Shown here piece after piece: positions 1 through 8,189 of a stretch of DNA of 22,180 bases. Positions within the stretch are counted from its first letter, which is position 1; every line of letters starts with the position of its first letter. This stretch comes from Cuniculiplasma sp052315315 (GTDB lineage: Archaea; Thermoplasmatota; Thermoplasmata; Thermoplasmatales; Thermoplasmataceae), in the NCBI GenBank assembly GCA_052315315.1, contig JBLSDE010000028.1:1-22180 (forward strand). The letters are read 5' to 3'. The position numbers and the translations under genes were made by a program. Below the pieces are notes generated by a model. The model was not told the origin of the DNA. It was given only the letters and a program-made list of their open reading frames with translations, and made no database searches.

Positions 1-195
1 GAGAAACATTACCTTCACCATTGTTATGATTGGGATGTTGGGTCTTCCTCCCCTGTCTGTATCATTGTGATACAGATCATTAAGAAGGGGAGGGAAGGCA
101 GTCCAGTCAATTGCCTCCCTTGCAAATGCAAGTGGATCATTTACAAAATATTGCCTGTACTTTTCCCTAAGAACTGTGTCGTAAAGGTCACTCAC
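1..195 (-). CDS. IS5-like transposase, N-terminal fragment (runs off left edge)
   Basis: The minus strand is open for 65 codons from a GTG at 195 down to base 1, with no stop, so the gene is cut by the window edge and not necessarily broken. The translation begins VSDLYDTVLREKY, then shows AIDWTAF, LLNDLY and a GGRPNIPI stretch near residues 49-56. This arrangement (IDW...LLNDLY...GGRPN, then a hydrophobic MVKVMFL) is typical of the N-terminal DUF772-type region of IS5/IS1182-family DDE transposases, so the family call is good and the exact IS group is not known. The in-frame stop just upstream leaves GTG 195 as the only good start; an ATG a few bases earlier is in another frame and closes after six codons. 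The catalytic DDE residues and one IS end lie outside the window. Confidence 0.75.
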   Translation of the reverse strand, partial: MSDLYDTVLREKYRQYFVNDPLAFAREAIDWTAFPPLLNDLYHNDTDRGGRPNIPIITMVKVMFL

Positions 196-611
196 ACAGT
201 AACATGGCTATCCCATGAATAAATGTTATTGTTCCCTTATCTGTTCAGGGAATGGGTTTTTAGAAATCCTCATAAGTATTTCAATTGCAGTATGTATTTT
301 GAATATGATGAAAATTCTTATCGCAAAATAACAGGGAAGTATGCCCAGGGATTAAATTGAATATAACTTACAATTCGCATTAAAGGGTAGTAAGATATAG
401 ACTCAAATAAAACGTGAATATAAAATGTCCAATTAGGTTCAATTTAAAGAAAAAAGAAATGCCAGTAATTTAATCATCTTTTGTTCTATTAAGTTGAGAA
501 ATACTTGAACTCACTTACAGAAATGAAGAGTGAAACTGTAAAGTACCATTATTCCAAACCGAGAACATTCCTGATCTAAGCATTTAAGTGTGTATTTCCA
601 TTCTCTTATCT
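196..611. other. Gene-free stretch between the transposase and herA
   Basis: About 415 AT-rich bases with no convincing ORF on either strand. The part next to the transposase has two short inverted repeats: CATGG/CCATG around 203-216 inside a wider TAACAT...ATGTTA, and TTCCCT (232-237) with AGGGAA (247-252). One IS terminus should lie in this stretch, but no matching partner end is in the window, so it cannot be placed. The herA promoter occupies the right end. Confidence 0.5.
579..590 (+). promoter_or_regulatory. Candidate TATA box for herA
   Basis: The run AGCATTTAAGTG is centred about 26 bases before the ATG at 612, the spacing of a leaderless archaeal promoter. It argues for ATG 612 over the in-frame GTG at 588, which would lie inside the promoter. 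Confidence 0.45.
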
Positions 612-2141
612 ATGGAAGAAATGGAGCAGAACATTGGATTCACTACTGGACAGAATGACAGTGATGTATTCAGATTTGTTCTCAATCCTAAAGTGGAAAT
701 CAAAAAGTGGGAATATGTTACATTATCAATCGGTTCGTTTAAGATCATTGGAAGGGTTGAAAGGTTACAGTCTTTCAATGAGATGATTCAGGAGAGTATA
801 AGTTACGAAAAACTTAAGGAAATAATAAGAAACATTTCAACAAAAAGCGTGGATATCGCCGTATGCAGAACTGTTGGCTCTATAAATTCTAATGGTGAAG
901 TATTTAAGGGAAACAGAATACTCATAAGACCAGGGGAACCTGTGAGAAGATCAACCGAAGAGGAAATGAGAACCCTTTTTGGTTATTCAGAGAATGATTC
1001 AGTAGTTCTTGGGACTCTTTCCAATTACAAGTCGGTAGGTGTGGGTGCATCCATAAATGGCCTCAGAAGACATGTGGCCATTATGGCCCAAACAGGGGCA
1101 GGAAAAAGCAATACTGCAGCAGTGATGATAGAGGAACTTATCAGGAAAGGTGCAACCGTTGTTGTCCTTGATCCACATGCGGATTATGCTCTGATGAAGG
1201 CGGAGAGAGAAATTGGTGATTATGCAAAGGTATTCAAAACACCCCTTAGTACGGGAAGGTACAGTAAGGAACTTAATGCGCTGACAGAGCAGTTCACAAT
1301 TCGATTCCAGGATCTTGATGAGAACGATCTTTTTGACATAATGAGAATAGATGATGAATGGACAACCCTGAGAGAAATAACCAGAAAGATACTGGAAGGA
1401 ACCAGGGGAAAGGGGGATCTTGATGATTTTATCAGGTCATATCAGTCCCTTGAAAAACAGGAACGAGGAAGAATATCTGGAAGAATAGCACTTTTAAAAG
1501 CAATAAGGGGAATATTCGGAAATACAACCACAACTCTTGATTCATATCTGAAGGAGGGACAGCTCTCCATACTTGATCTCTCAGGGCTGGATCAGGATGT
1601 AATGTCCTATTTCTGTCTCAGGGTTCTCGATGAAATATATGATGCAAAGGTTGCGGGAACCTTCAAATATCCTGTGTTCCTGTTCATAGAGGAGGCCCAT
1701 AATTTCGTTGGAAGAGAAAACAAAGGAAAACTCCCTGACCTCATAAAGAAGATTGCCTCTGAGGGTAGAAAATTTGGAATGTTTCTTGTGGTTATTACAC
1801 AGAGGCCAGGAAAGATAGATCAGGACGTTCTCAGTCAGTGTAATTCCCAGATCATACTCAGAATTACAAATCCTATGGATCAGAGGGCCATTGAGGAGAG
1901 TTGTGAAGGTGTAAGTGCAAGCGTCATAAATGATCTCCCGTCCCTGAACACAGGTGAGGCAGTTCTAGTGGGTGAGTTCGTCAGATTCCCTGTGATAGTT
2001 AAAATAAGAAAGAGAGAGACAAGGGAAGGAGGTGGGGATGTGGATGTTGTCAGTTTACTCAGGGAATCTCTGGAGGAGAGGAACAGAAGATTAAACCCTG
2101 TTGAAAACAGAAAAATTCTCAGAGGATTGCTTGAAGACTAG
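612..2141 (+). CDS. herA: HerA hexameric DNA translocase (bipolar helicase)
   Basis: Ring-shaped FtsK/HerA-superfamily ATPase that pumps DNA during break-end resection with NurA and Mre11-Rad50. Numbered from ATG 612 (509 residues), an N-terminal beta-barrel (HAS) domain fills roughly residues 1-140. The Walker A motif AQTGAGKS ends at K165-S166, the HerA-typical VLDPHADY follows near 188, and the Walker B LFIEEAH has its acidic pair at E360-E361. A QRPGKID segment and ILRITNPMDQ follow, as expected for the sensor and subunit-interface region. Length is normal for the family. The frame extends upstream to a GTG at 588, but a TATA-like element overlaps that codon, so ATG 612 (or 621) is preferred. 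Mre11 starts 49 bases downstream and Rad50 follows, the usual archaeal repair neighbourhood. Confidence 0.93.
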   Translation: MEEMEQNIGFTTGQNDSDVFRFVLNPKVEIKKWEYVTLSIGSFKIIGRVERLQSFNEMIQESISYEKLKEIIRNISTKSVDIAVCRTVGSINSNGEVFKGNRILIRPGEPVRRSTEEEMRTLFGYSENDSVVLGTLSNYKSVGVGASINGLRRHVAIMAQTGAGKSNTAAVMIEELIRKGATVVVLDPHADYALMKAEREIGDYAKVFKTPLSTGRYSKELNALTEQFTIRFQDLDENDLFDIMRIDDEWTTLREITRKILEGTRGKGDLDDFIRSYQSLEKQERGRISGRIALLKAIRGIFGNTTTTLDSYLKEGQLSILDLSGLDQDVMSYFCLRVLDEIYDAKVAGTFKYPVFLFIEEAHNFVGRENKGKLPDLIKKIASEGRKFGMFLVVITQRPGKIDQDVLSQCNSQIILRITNPMDQRAIEESCEGVSASVINDLPSLNTGEAVLVGEFVRFPVIVKIRKRETREGGGDVDVVSLLRESLEERNRRLNPVENRKILRGLLED

Positions 2142-2146
2142 AAATA

Positions 2147-2181
2147 AAAAATATAAAATCTGATGTGCAGATAGAGAGGTA
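2147..2181 (+). promoter_or_regulatory. Possible internal promoter and ribosome binding site before mre11
   Basis: The 49-base herA-mre11 gap contains AAAAAATATAAAATC (TATA-like) followed by GAGAGGT about ten bases before the ATG at 2191. Mre11-Rad50 could therefore be transcribed apart from herA as well as by read-through. Confidence 0.35.
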
Positions 2182-2190
2182 GAAAGAAAA

Positions 2191-3303
2191 ATGGCCAGAT
2201 TTATGCATGTATCGGATACCCATCTTGGGGCTGTGCAGTACGGAATTGAAGAAAGGGAAAATGACTTTTACGATGCCTTTTCAGAATCCATAAATATTGC
2301 CATTGATAACGATGTTGATTTTATAATACATTCAGGAGACCTTTTTGATTCAAGCAGACCTTCAAACAGGGCACTGACCGTCCTCAAGGAAAATATGCTT
2401 AAGTTATATGAAAAGCATATTGAAATGATATGCATTCCAGGAGACCACGACAGGCCGAGAGGACGGGACATAACAGCTCACGGGATTTTCGACTTCGTTG
2501 GCCTCAGAATGTTGGGGATGAACAATCTTGAATTTTTGAGAAAGGAAGATGTGGATATAGGCGGCATTGGGAATATGAAGCTGTATCAGTCCGATATACT
2601 TAAGGAAATATATGCCCAGGCCAACGAAAAGGCGTCCCATATGAAGAAATGCATATTTGTATCTCATCAGGCCATCGATCCTTACTTTCCCGAGGAACAG
2701 TGCGAGGCAAAAAAATCCGATCTTCCTGTGAATTTCACCTATATGGCATTTGGACATGTGCATCAGTTCCGTGAGGAGAAGATAGGCAGATCCATATTTT
2801 CCTATGCAGGATCAACTGAAGTGAAGGCCACCAAGGAAATTCCAGGACTCAACAGGCAGGGGAAAGGTGTGAACATAGTTGAAATAGAGGATGAAGCAGA
2901 GGTAAAGAGAATACGCCTGAAGAGTACAAGAATGCAGTATGACCTGGTAGGGAGCGCTGAGGAGATATTTTCAAAAATGGATCAGGTAATCAAGGAAAAT
3001 CATGACAAAAAGCCTCTCCTGAACATCACCTTGACAGAGAGGATTGACAACACATACCTGAAGAATAAAATTAGGGATTATTCAGATTATTTCATAATCA
3101 GAACACCAAGATTTGAATTGAGGGAAAGTAAGGGAACCGTGGAAGTCGGTTCTTCCAGAAAACAGAATGAACTTTTTGTAAAGTACTTTGAAAGTGAAGG
3201 AAAGGGAAACATAGCCTATGAAATTTTCAAGGAACTTAGAAATGGGGACTTTTCTGAGGAGGAGATAAGAAGGCTTGCCAGGGAGGGTTCAGATGCTGAT
3301 TGA
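2191..3303 (+). CDS. mre11: Mre11 double-strand break repair nuclease
   Basis: Manganese-dependent calcineurin-type phosphoesterase that forms the nuclease core of Mre11-Rad50, trimming DNA ends. The 370-residue protein has the family motifs in order: SDTHLG (D9, H11), HSGDLFD (D50), GDHDRPR (84-90), FVSHQ (H160) and FGHVHQ (H190, H192). The fourth motif reads GDHD where GNHD is the usual form, so the asparagine metal ligand is replaced by D85. The region after about 200 is the capping and Rad50-binding part, with an acidic C-terminus. The rad50 ATG lies 11 bases inside this gene's end, so the two are translationally coupled. A GAGAGGT element precedes the start. Confidence 0.94.
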   Translation: MARFMHVSDTHLGAVQYGIEERENDFYDAFSESINIAIDNDVDFIIHSGDLFDSSRPSNRALTVLKENMLKLYEKHIEMICIPGDHDRPRGRDITAHGIFDFVGLRMLGMNNLEFLRKEDVDIGGIGNMKLYQSDILKEIYAQANEKASHMKKCIFVSHQAIDPYFPEEQCEAKKSDLPVNFTYMAFGHVHQFREEKIGRSIFSYAGSTEVKATKEIPGLNRQGKGVNIVEIEDEAEVKRIRLKSTRMQYDLVGSAEEIFSKMDQVIKENHDKKPLLNITLTERIDNTYLKNKIRDYSDYFIIRTPRFELRESKGTVEVGSSRKQNELFVKYFESEGKGNIAYEIFKELRNGDFSEEEIRRLAREGSDAD

Positions 3304-5986
3304 AGAGATAGATATGAAACACTTTCTGTCACACAAGGATTCAAAAATCGGCTTTTCGACAGGAGTCAATATTATAATAGGTAAGAACGGAGCGGGAAAG
3401 TCGTCCATTGTTGACGCAATGAGAATGGCACTATTCGGTAACAGCGATATTGAGAGAAAAATTATATCCTATAATGAAACGGAGTCCAGTGTGACTGTGA
3501 AATTCAGGCACAACATGCATACATATGAAATAACGAGAACAATGGAAAATAAGAGGGGAAGAGAAAACACAAAAAAAGCATTCATTACAAGGGATGGAAT
3601 AAAAATCGGGGATGGGGCGAATGAGGTAAATCAGGCCGTGGAGAGGGAACTTGAAATTGGGAAGGTTGCCTTCCTGAATTCTGTATATGTTAAGCAGGGT
3701 GATATTGACGGGCTTATAACATCCAGGCCTGCTGAAAGAAAGGACATAATGAGCGAGATAATAGGACTTAAGGATTACGATAAAGCATTGAAAAACCTTG
3801 ATCCCATAATAAAAAATCTGGAAAATGAAACCAGGGACTTTGATGCAAAAAGAGAGGAAGGAAGGGATTTATCAAAGAGAATTGAAACCTATAGGGAGGA
3901 AATTGAGAGGAATCGCATAAGGAAAGATGAAATTGAGGAAAATATAAGAAAACTTGAAAAAGAACGTGACAGCATTCTCATAAAAATACAGTCCATAGAA
4001 AACAAGAAAAGAACAATGGAACAGTATAATAGGGAAATTAATGAGATGAACAACAAAATATTGACACTGGAGGCAGAAATAAAGAAACTTGAACAGCAAA
4101 AAAAGGAGTACGATTCAAACAGAGATGAACTTGAAAAAATGAGGAATGATGTAAGATATCTTAAGAGAAGAGAGATCAGGGAACTGATTCAGAGGATGAA
4201 TGAAAATAGTGAAATAGAGAGGGAAATTGAAAAACAGAAGAAAACCATGGATGAATATAGAACTCAACTGGACAGAATGGAGAATCTGAAGGAAAGTTAT
4301 GAAAGATATGAAGAAATGCAGAGGAAATTTTCAGAAATGGAAAATGAAATGAAGCTTCTCTTGAGATTTAAGGAAGAATATGAAAAATACAGGAGTTTGT
4401 TTGAAGAGAACAGAAAAAAGATTGAAAATACCAATAAACAGAGGGCAAGAATAATTGAGAAGATTGGAGATAAAATTGATCTTCAATCTCTCACGATGGA
4501 CTATGTAGAAAAAAGAAGAATTGAAAAGAGAGAAGAGTTGAGAGAACTTGAAAGGAAAATTTCTGAGGAGAAATCAAGTATAAATGAAAACAGAAAGAGG
4601 ATAGAAGAAATAAGGGAAAAAATGGATCAGTTGATGGCCTCTCCTGTCTGCCCACTATGCGGTCAGAGTATAGAAGGGCATAAACATGATGAAATTTTCC
4701 AGGAGTTTAATCAGGGAATTAATAAGATTAATACTGAAATTGAAGGCTCGAATAACCACATAAAGGCCCTTAACATTAAGAGGCAGAGAGTGGAAGATGA
4801 ACTGAAAATAATTGAATCCAGAGAGGTCAATGAATACATCAACCTTATGGAGACCCTGAAGGAGAATGAAAAAGCGGAGAAGGAGTATCTTATTAAAATA
4901 GAAGAAAACAATGAAAACAGGGAAAAATACGAAAAGAATCAATTAGCTCTTCAGGAGATGGGAAAAAAAATTGAACTGCTGCGTGAACCTTACAGGAAAT
5001 ACGTTGAACTGACAGGCAGGATTGAGTCCATAAGAAAACTCAACCTTGAACAGACAATTAAGGAAAAGGAAGAAAAATTTAATGATAACCAGAGGGCACT
5101 AAGGGAATATGCAGATCTTGTGAGATTGATAGAAAATGGCCTTAAGATTAAGGATCTGGAGGATATTGAAAACAGAGTTGAACTGTTCTCTAAAAAAGTG
5201 CAGGATAAGGGGCCAATGCTGGAAATTGATAAAAGAATGGAAAGTATAAAATTCTACAATGAACAGATACAGGAGAAAATAGCCTTAAGTGAACCCTTAA
5301 AAAAAGATATATCCCTGGAACCCCAGTACAGAAAAAGTCTAAGGGAAATTGATGAAGAAATTGAAAGAACGAGAAAGGAAAAGGAAGAAATAATTAGGGA
5401 TACCTCATCAAAGAAGGCCGAAACTGAGAAGTTAGAAAAGGATATGGAGGAGATTGAAAGGTATCTGAAGGATACAGAATCTTCAATGAAGAGTCTCCAG
5501 TTCCTCTCAAAATTAAGGAAGGCCATATCGAGAGACGGAATCCCCAAGGCCTTGCGGGGAATTGCGGTTGAAAGCATTTCAGTCCAGGCCAGAAATATCA
5601 TATCACGATTCAATCTTGCCATTGAGGATGTCAGGCTATCAGATGACCTCGATGTGGAAATAATGCAGGATGGTTCAATAAAGGATCTATCCCAGTTGAG
5701 TGGCGGAGAACGAACCTCCCTTGCAATAGGCATAAGACTTGCAATTGCCAAATATCTAGGTGGTGATATGAGTACCATCATAATGGATGAGCCCACAGTA
5801 TACCTTGATGAAGAGAGGAGAAACGATCTCAGGGACATAATCAAGTATTCCATAAAGGAACTGAGCGATGAGAACATATTTCCACAAATCATAATAATAA
5901 CACACCACGAGGAGCTAGAAACTGCTGCCGATGTGGTATATGAGGTCAGGAAGGAAAATGGAGTCTCTTTTGTGGGCACGACTTAA
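3293..5986 (+). CDS. rad50: Rad50 ABC-type ATPase with zinc hook
   Basis: SMC-like ATPase that clamps DNA and controls Mre11. With the start at ATG 3293 the protein is 897 residues: Walker A GKNGAGKS (30-37), Q-loop VYVKQGD, and a long charged coiled coil rich in Glu, Lys, Arg and Asn. The zinc hook CPLCGQ (C453, C456) lies exactly mid-chain, followed by the returning coil, the ABC signature LSGGER from 802, Walker B IIMDEPT (D832, E833) and the H-loop THH at 871. The start is fixed by a strong GGGAGGG ribosome binding site at 3281-3287, six bases upstream. A TTG start at 3275 would add six residues before the usual MLIEEIDMKHF opening and is less likely. It overlaps mre11 by 11 bases. No nurA follows. 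Confidence 0.95.
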   Translation: MLIEEIDMKHFLSHKDSKIGFSTGVNIIIGKNGAGKSSIVDAMRMALFGNSDIERKIISYNETESSVTVKFRHNMHTYEITRTMENKRGRENTKKAFITRDGIKIGDGANEVNQAVERELEIGKVAFLNSVYVKQGDIDGLITSRPAERKDIMSEIIGLKDYDKALKNLDPIIKNLENETRDFDAKREEGRDLSKRIETYREEIERNRIRKDEIEENIRKLEKERDSILIKIQSIENKKRTMEQYNREINEMNNKILTLEAEIKKLEQQKKEYDSNRDELEKMRNDVRYLKRREIRELIQRMNENSEIEREIEKQKKTMDEYRTQLDRMENLKESYERYEEMQRKFSEMENEMKLLLRFKEEYEKYRSLFEENRKKIENTNKQRARIIEKIGDKIDLQSLTMDYVEKRRIEKREELRELERKISEEKSSINENRKRIEEIREKMDQLMASPVCPLCGQSIEGHKHDEIFQEFNQGINKINTEIEGSNNHIKALNIKRQRVEDELKIIESREVNEYINLMETLKENEKAEKEYLIKIEENNENREKYEKNQLALQEMGKKIELLREPYRKYVELTGRIESIRKLNLEQTIKEKEEKFNDNQRALREYADLVRLIENGLKIKDLEDIENRVELFSKKVQDKGPMLEIDKRMESIKFYNEQIQEKIALSEPLKKDISLEPQYRKSLREIDEEIERTRKEKEEIIRDTSSKKAETEKLEKDMEEIERYLKDTESSMKSLQFLSKLRKAISRDGIPKALRGIAVESISVQARNIISRFNLAIEDVRLSDDLDVEIMQDGSIKDLSQLSGGERTSLAIGIRLAIAKYLGGDMSTIIMDEPTVYLDEERRNDLRDIIKYSIKELSDENIFPQIIIITHHEELETAADVVYEVRKENGVSFVGTT

Positions 5987-6004
5987 TTAATAATGAAATG
6001 AATA

Positions 6005-6166
6005 TTAGGGCATTTTTCTGAAAATGCGCTCATCTTGATCTGGACGTGGAGCATTCCCCGTTGCAAGGAATTGAGTGAAGACACCTTTCTCAGCATACCC
6101 GTAGGGAACATAATCGCTTATTTTTTGAAACTGAGAAGGATTATGTTCTGAGTTTATAAATAGCAA
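6005..6166 (-). pseudogene. Possible gene remnant between rad50 and the surface-protein gene
   Basis: On the minus strand about 50 codons read without a stop and end at a TAA near 6005-6007. The product includes SDYVPYGYAEKG, FTQFLATGNAPRP and ends DERIFRKMP. It uses CGT, CGC and CAA codons that are uncommon in the neighbouring genes, and the patch is richer in G and C than the sequence on both sides. There is no good start codon: the open frame runs back into the TATA-rich promoter of the next gene. The plus strand is also open here, in a frame with WTWSIPRCKELS, so the coding direction is uncertain. I do not recognise either product. A decayed mobile-element end is one possibility. Confidence 0.25.
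6010..6027 (+). terminator. Perfect 7-bp hairpin after rad50
   Basis: GCATTTT and AAAATGC flank a TCTG loop 24 bases after the rad50 stop. It may act in termination or RNA stability. It could equally be the end of an old insertion, since the DNA beyond it changes in composition (see 6005-6166). Confidence 0.35.
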
Positions 6167-6169
6167 TAA

Positions 6170-6181
6170 TATATATATAAA
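6170..6181 (+). promoter_or_regulatory. TATA box of the surface-protein gene
   Basis: The run TATATATATAAA is centred about 24 bases before ATG 6199, the spacing of a leaderless transcript. A second TTTATAAATA lies just upstream at 6153-6162. Confidence 0.5.
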
Positions 6182-6198
6182 GTCCTATTCATATTATT

Positions 6199-7935
6199 AT
6201 GGGAGTTTTGGAAAATATGAAGAGAGACAGAAAGAAGCTCATCTTCGCAATTTTTGCTGCAATTATCATGGTTGTTTCAACTGCTCTTGTTATTTATCAT
6301 TACGAATCATCAGATCATGTTTCACCAAAGGGGTTGCCTGTGCATATAGGAGTGATGCTTACTGGAATCCAAAATTCAGATTCACCCTATACAACATATC
6401 CTGATTCAGGATTCACATACAATCTTTCAAACGCAAGTCTCACCCTGCTTGCCTTTGATCCCGAGTGGATCACAACTGGAGGAAACTTTGGAAGTATGAA
6501 TATAACGTACAATCTTTCAGATAATCCTTACGTAGTGGATGTTTTCAACGGGAGATCGGATAGCTATGGAATGATAACAGGATATGTCAACAGCCCTTCC
6601 CTTCTCAACATAGCACAGGCATGGAGATATGTGGTTCAAAATCAGAAGTACAGAGTATCTTTAATGGAGGAGGCAACCTATTCCTACATAAGAAACAATA
6701 CATTATACGGTTTTGACTATTTCAACAACATTGAATATTCCCCATTCAATCCTGTATTTAATTCCATTGAATCATTCGAATTTTATCATGGAATGAGTCC
6801 GTTGAATCTGTCCAGCACAGTCTATTTCAATCTCTCGAAGCCCGTATTTGAGAGAAAAATTAATGGAAGTGCAACCCCGAACATGGTTAAGGAGAAGAGC
6901 TTCAGGGAAATAGGTGGTGGAGGAGGGGGCGGAAATGGAAACCCGTGCACACCATCTGTTGTTGATAAGACAATCAAGATTGAAACATGGACAGGAATGC
7001 TTCCGCTTCTCTATTCAAGCATGAACCTGCCTTCATATTCTGATTTCGTTCTGTCTTCTACTGGCGTAACTGCAAATATAACTATGGAATTCAATTCAGC
7101 ACAGTACACACAGAATCAATCAGGTACATTTCAGTCTACAACCTCATCATACGAGGCAACCTTGCCCTATTCATCCGAAACAGCAATAGACCTTAACGTT
7201 CCCGGGGAGAACATGTCAATAAACTACATCTCAAACGTTTCCTTTGAAGCCCTGGAATTCAGGCCATATTACATTACAACTCAAAGGAATAATGATGGTA
7301 CTTATTACTGTGTTGCAACGCCAGGGCCCACTGTAACCACGATGCAGGTGATTGGGGCAAATAGGCCTCAGATAATGATAAGCTATCTCTACAATGTGGC
7401 CAATAATGGGAATGCATCTGAAACTGCCGATTACTGGTCAACAGCAATCAACATGCTTGGGATTACCCCCAGTCACGCATATCAACTTGGTGTCGGTGAT
7501 GTTTACAGCAGTTTGGATTTGTCTTACATAGCAAATGAATCGAATAATGCAAATAACTACCTTGAGCAGGTGGAGAATGGAGTAAGTGTTTTCTCAGCTG
7601 CTGTTGGTGTGGCATTCGCAATTAATGCAATTACAGATATAATACCATTGGCTGGTTCAGCAGAAGACTTAGCTGATGAACTTACACTTGCCTTTGCAGA
7701 GATCGGACTTCTAACATCGATCGCCGCTGCATTAACTTCCATATCGATCATTGTTCAGGAATCAATTACCTTAAATACGTTTACCTTGGATAATTTTAAG
7801 GTAATTAACACAGATGGGAGCCCCTTGGAAGTTTACTTTTATCAATCATCAGACACAGTTCATTTCTATGGGAACGCAGGGGATGAATATTCATTTAATC
7901 CTTCCGTTTCATTGGCAAAAGAGTTGCCAATATGA
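6199..7935 (+). CDS. Membrane-anchored extracytoplasmic protein of unknown function (paralogue at right edge)
   Basis: A 578-residue protein I cannot assign to a named family. A basic N-terminus (residues 7-13) precedes one hydrophobic segment at about 14-34, a signal anchor or signal peptide. The bulk is rich in Ser, Thr, Asn and Tyr with many N-x-S/T sequons, typical of an archaeal surface protein. A seven-glycine run (239-245) leads into NGNPC, and the only obvious cysteines are C250 and C371, so a single extracytoplasmic disulfide is possible. Near the C-terminus two alanine-rich hydrophobic segments (about 459-483 and 496-519) flank LAGSAEDLADE, followed by a beta-type tail with VHFYGNAGDEYSFNP. 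The same tail occurs in the truncated gene at 21900-22180. A leaderless TATA box precedes the start. A pore-forming or surface-layer role is only a guess. Confidence 0.85.
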   Translation: MGVLENMKRDRKKLIFAIFAAIIMVVSTALVIYHYESSDHVSPKGLPVHIGVMLTGIQNSDSPYTTYPDSGFTYNLSNASLTLLAFDPEWITTGGNFGSMNITYNLSDNPYVVDVFNGRSDSYGMITGYVNSPSLLNIAQAWRYVVQNQKYRVSLMEEATYSYIRNNTLYGFDYFNNIEYSPFNPVFNSIESFEFYHGMSPLNLSSTVYFNLSKPVFERKINGSATPNMVKEKSFREIGGGGGGGNGNPCTPSVVDKTIKIETWTGMLPLLYSSMNLPSYSDFVLSSTGVTANITMEFNSAQYTQNQSGTFQSTTSSYEATLPYSSETAIDLNVPGENMSINYISNVSFEALEFRPYYITTQRNNDGTYYCVATPGPTVTTMQVIGANRPQIMISYLYNVANNGNASETADYWSTAINMLGITPSHAYQLGVGDVYSSLDLSYIANESNNANNYLEQVENGVSVFSAAVGVAFAINAITDIIPLAGSAEDLADELTLAFAEIGLLTSIAAALTSISIIVQESITLNTFTLDNFKVINTDGSPLEVYFYQSSDTVHFYGNAGDEYSFNPSVSLAKELPI

Positions 7936-7950
7936 ATTTTTTCATTTTTC
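7936..7950 (+). terminator. T-rich terminator after the surface-protein gene
   Basis: Two T runs (7937-7942 and 7945-7949) follow the stop at once, the usual archaeal termination signal. The remaining bases to 8189 hold no ORF I would support. Confidence 0.5.
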
Positions 7951-8189
7951 AAATAATTCATTCACTAACTTATAAAATGAGATGAATTTATTGTTAACAG
8001 AAGGTACATATCAGGATTTGAATCATATTACATTATTTTATTATTCCTCGACTGGGAGTTCCGTAAAAGTGAGAAAACGAAATGGGATCATAATTCAATT
8101 GGGAAAATCAGCTTAAAAGCCCTCAAAATTCAATTTTTATAAACTTAATTTCATAAATCGCTTACTTTCTAAAACCCATACTAAATGTA

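Noticed and set aside
588..611. GTG 588 as the herA start
   Set aside because: It lies within the TATA-like element and adds eight residues not typical of HerA; ATG 612 has the right promoter spacing.
3275..3292. TTG 3275 as the rad50 start
   Set aside because: A strong ribosome binding site at 3281-3287 points to ATG 3293, which gives the usual Rad50 N-terminus.
5254..5979. Long 241-codon frame antisense to the Rad50 C-terminus
   Set aside because: It lies wholly opposite conserved Rad50 ATPase motifs and is a Ser/Leu-rich shadow with no family signature.
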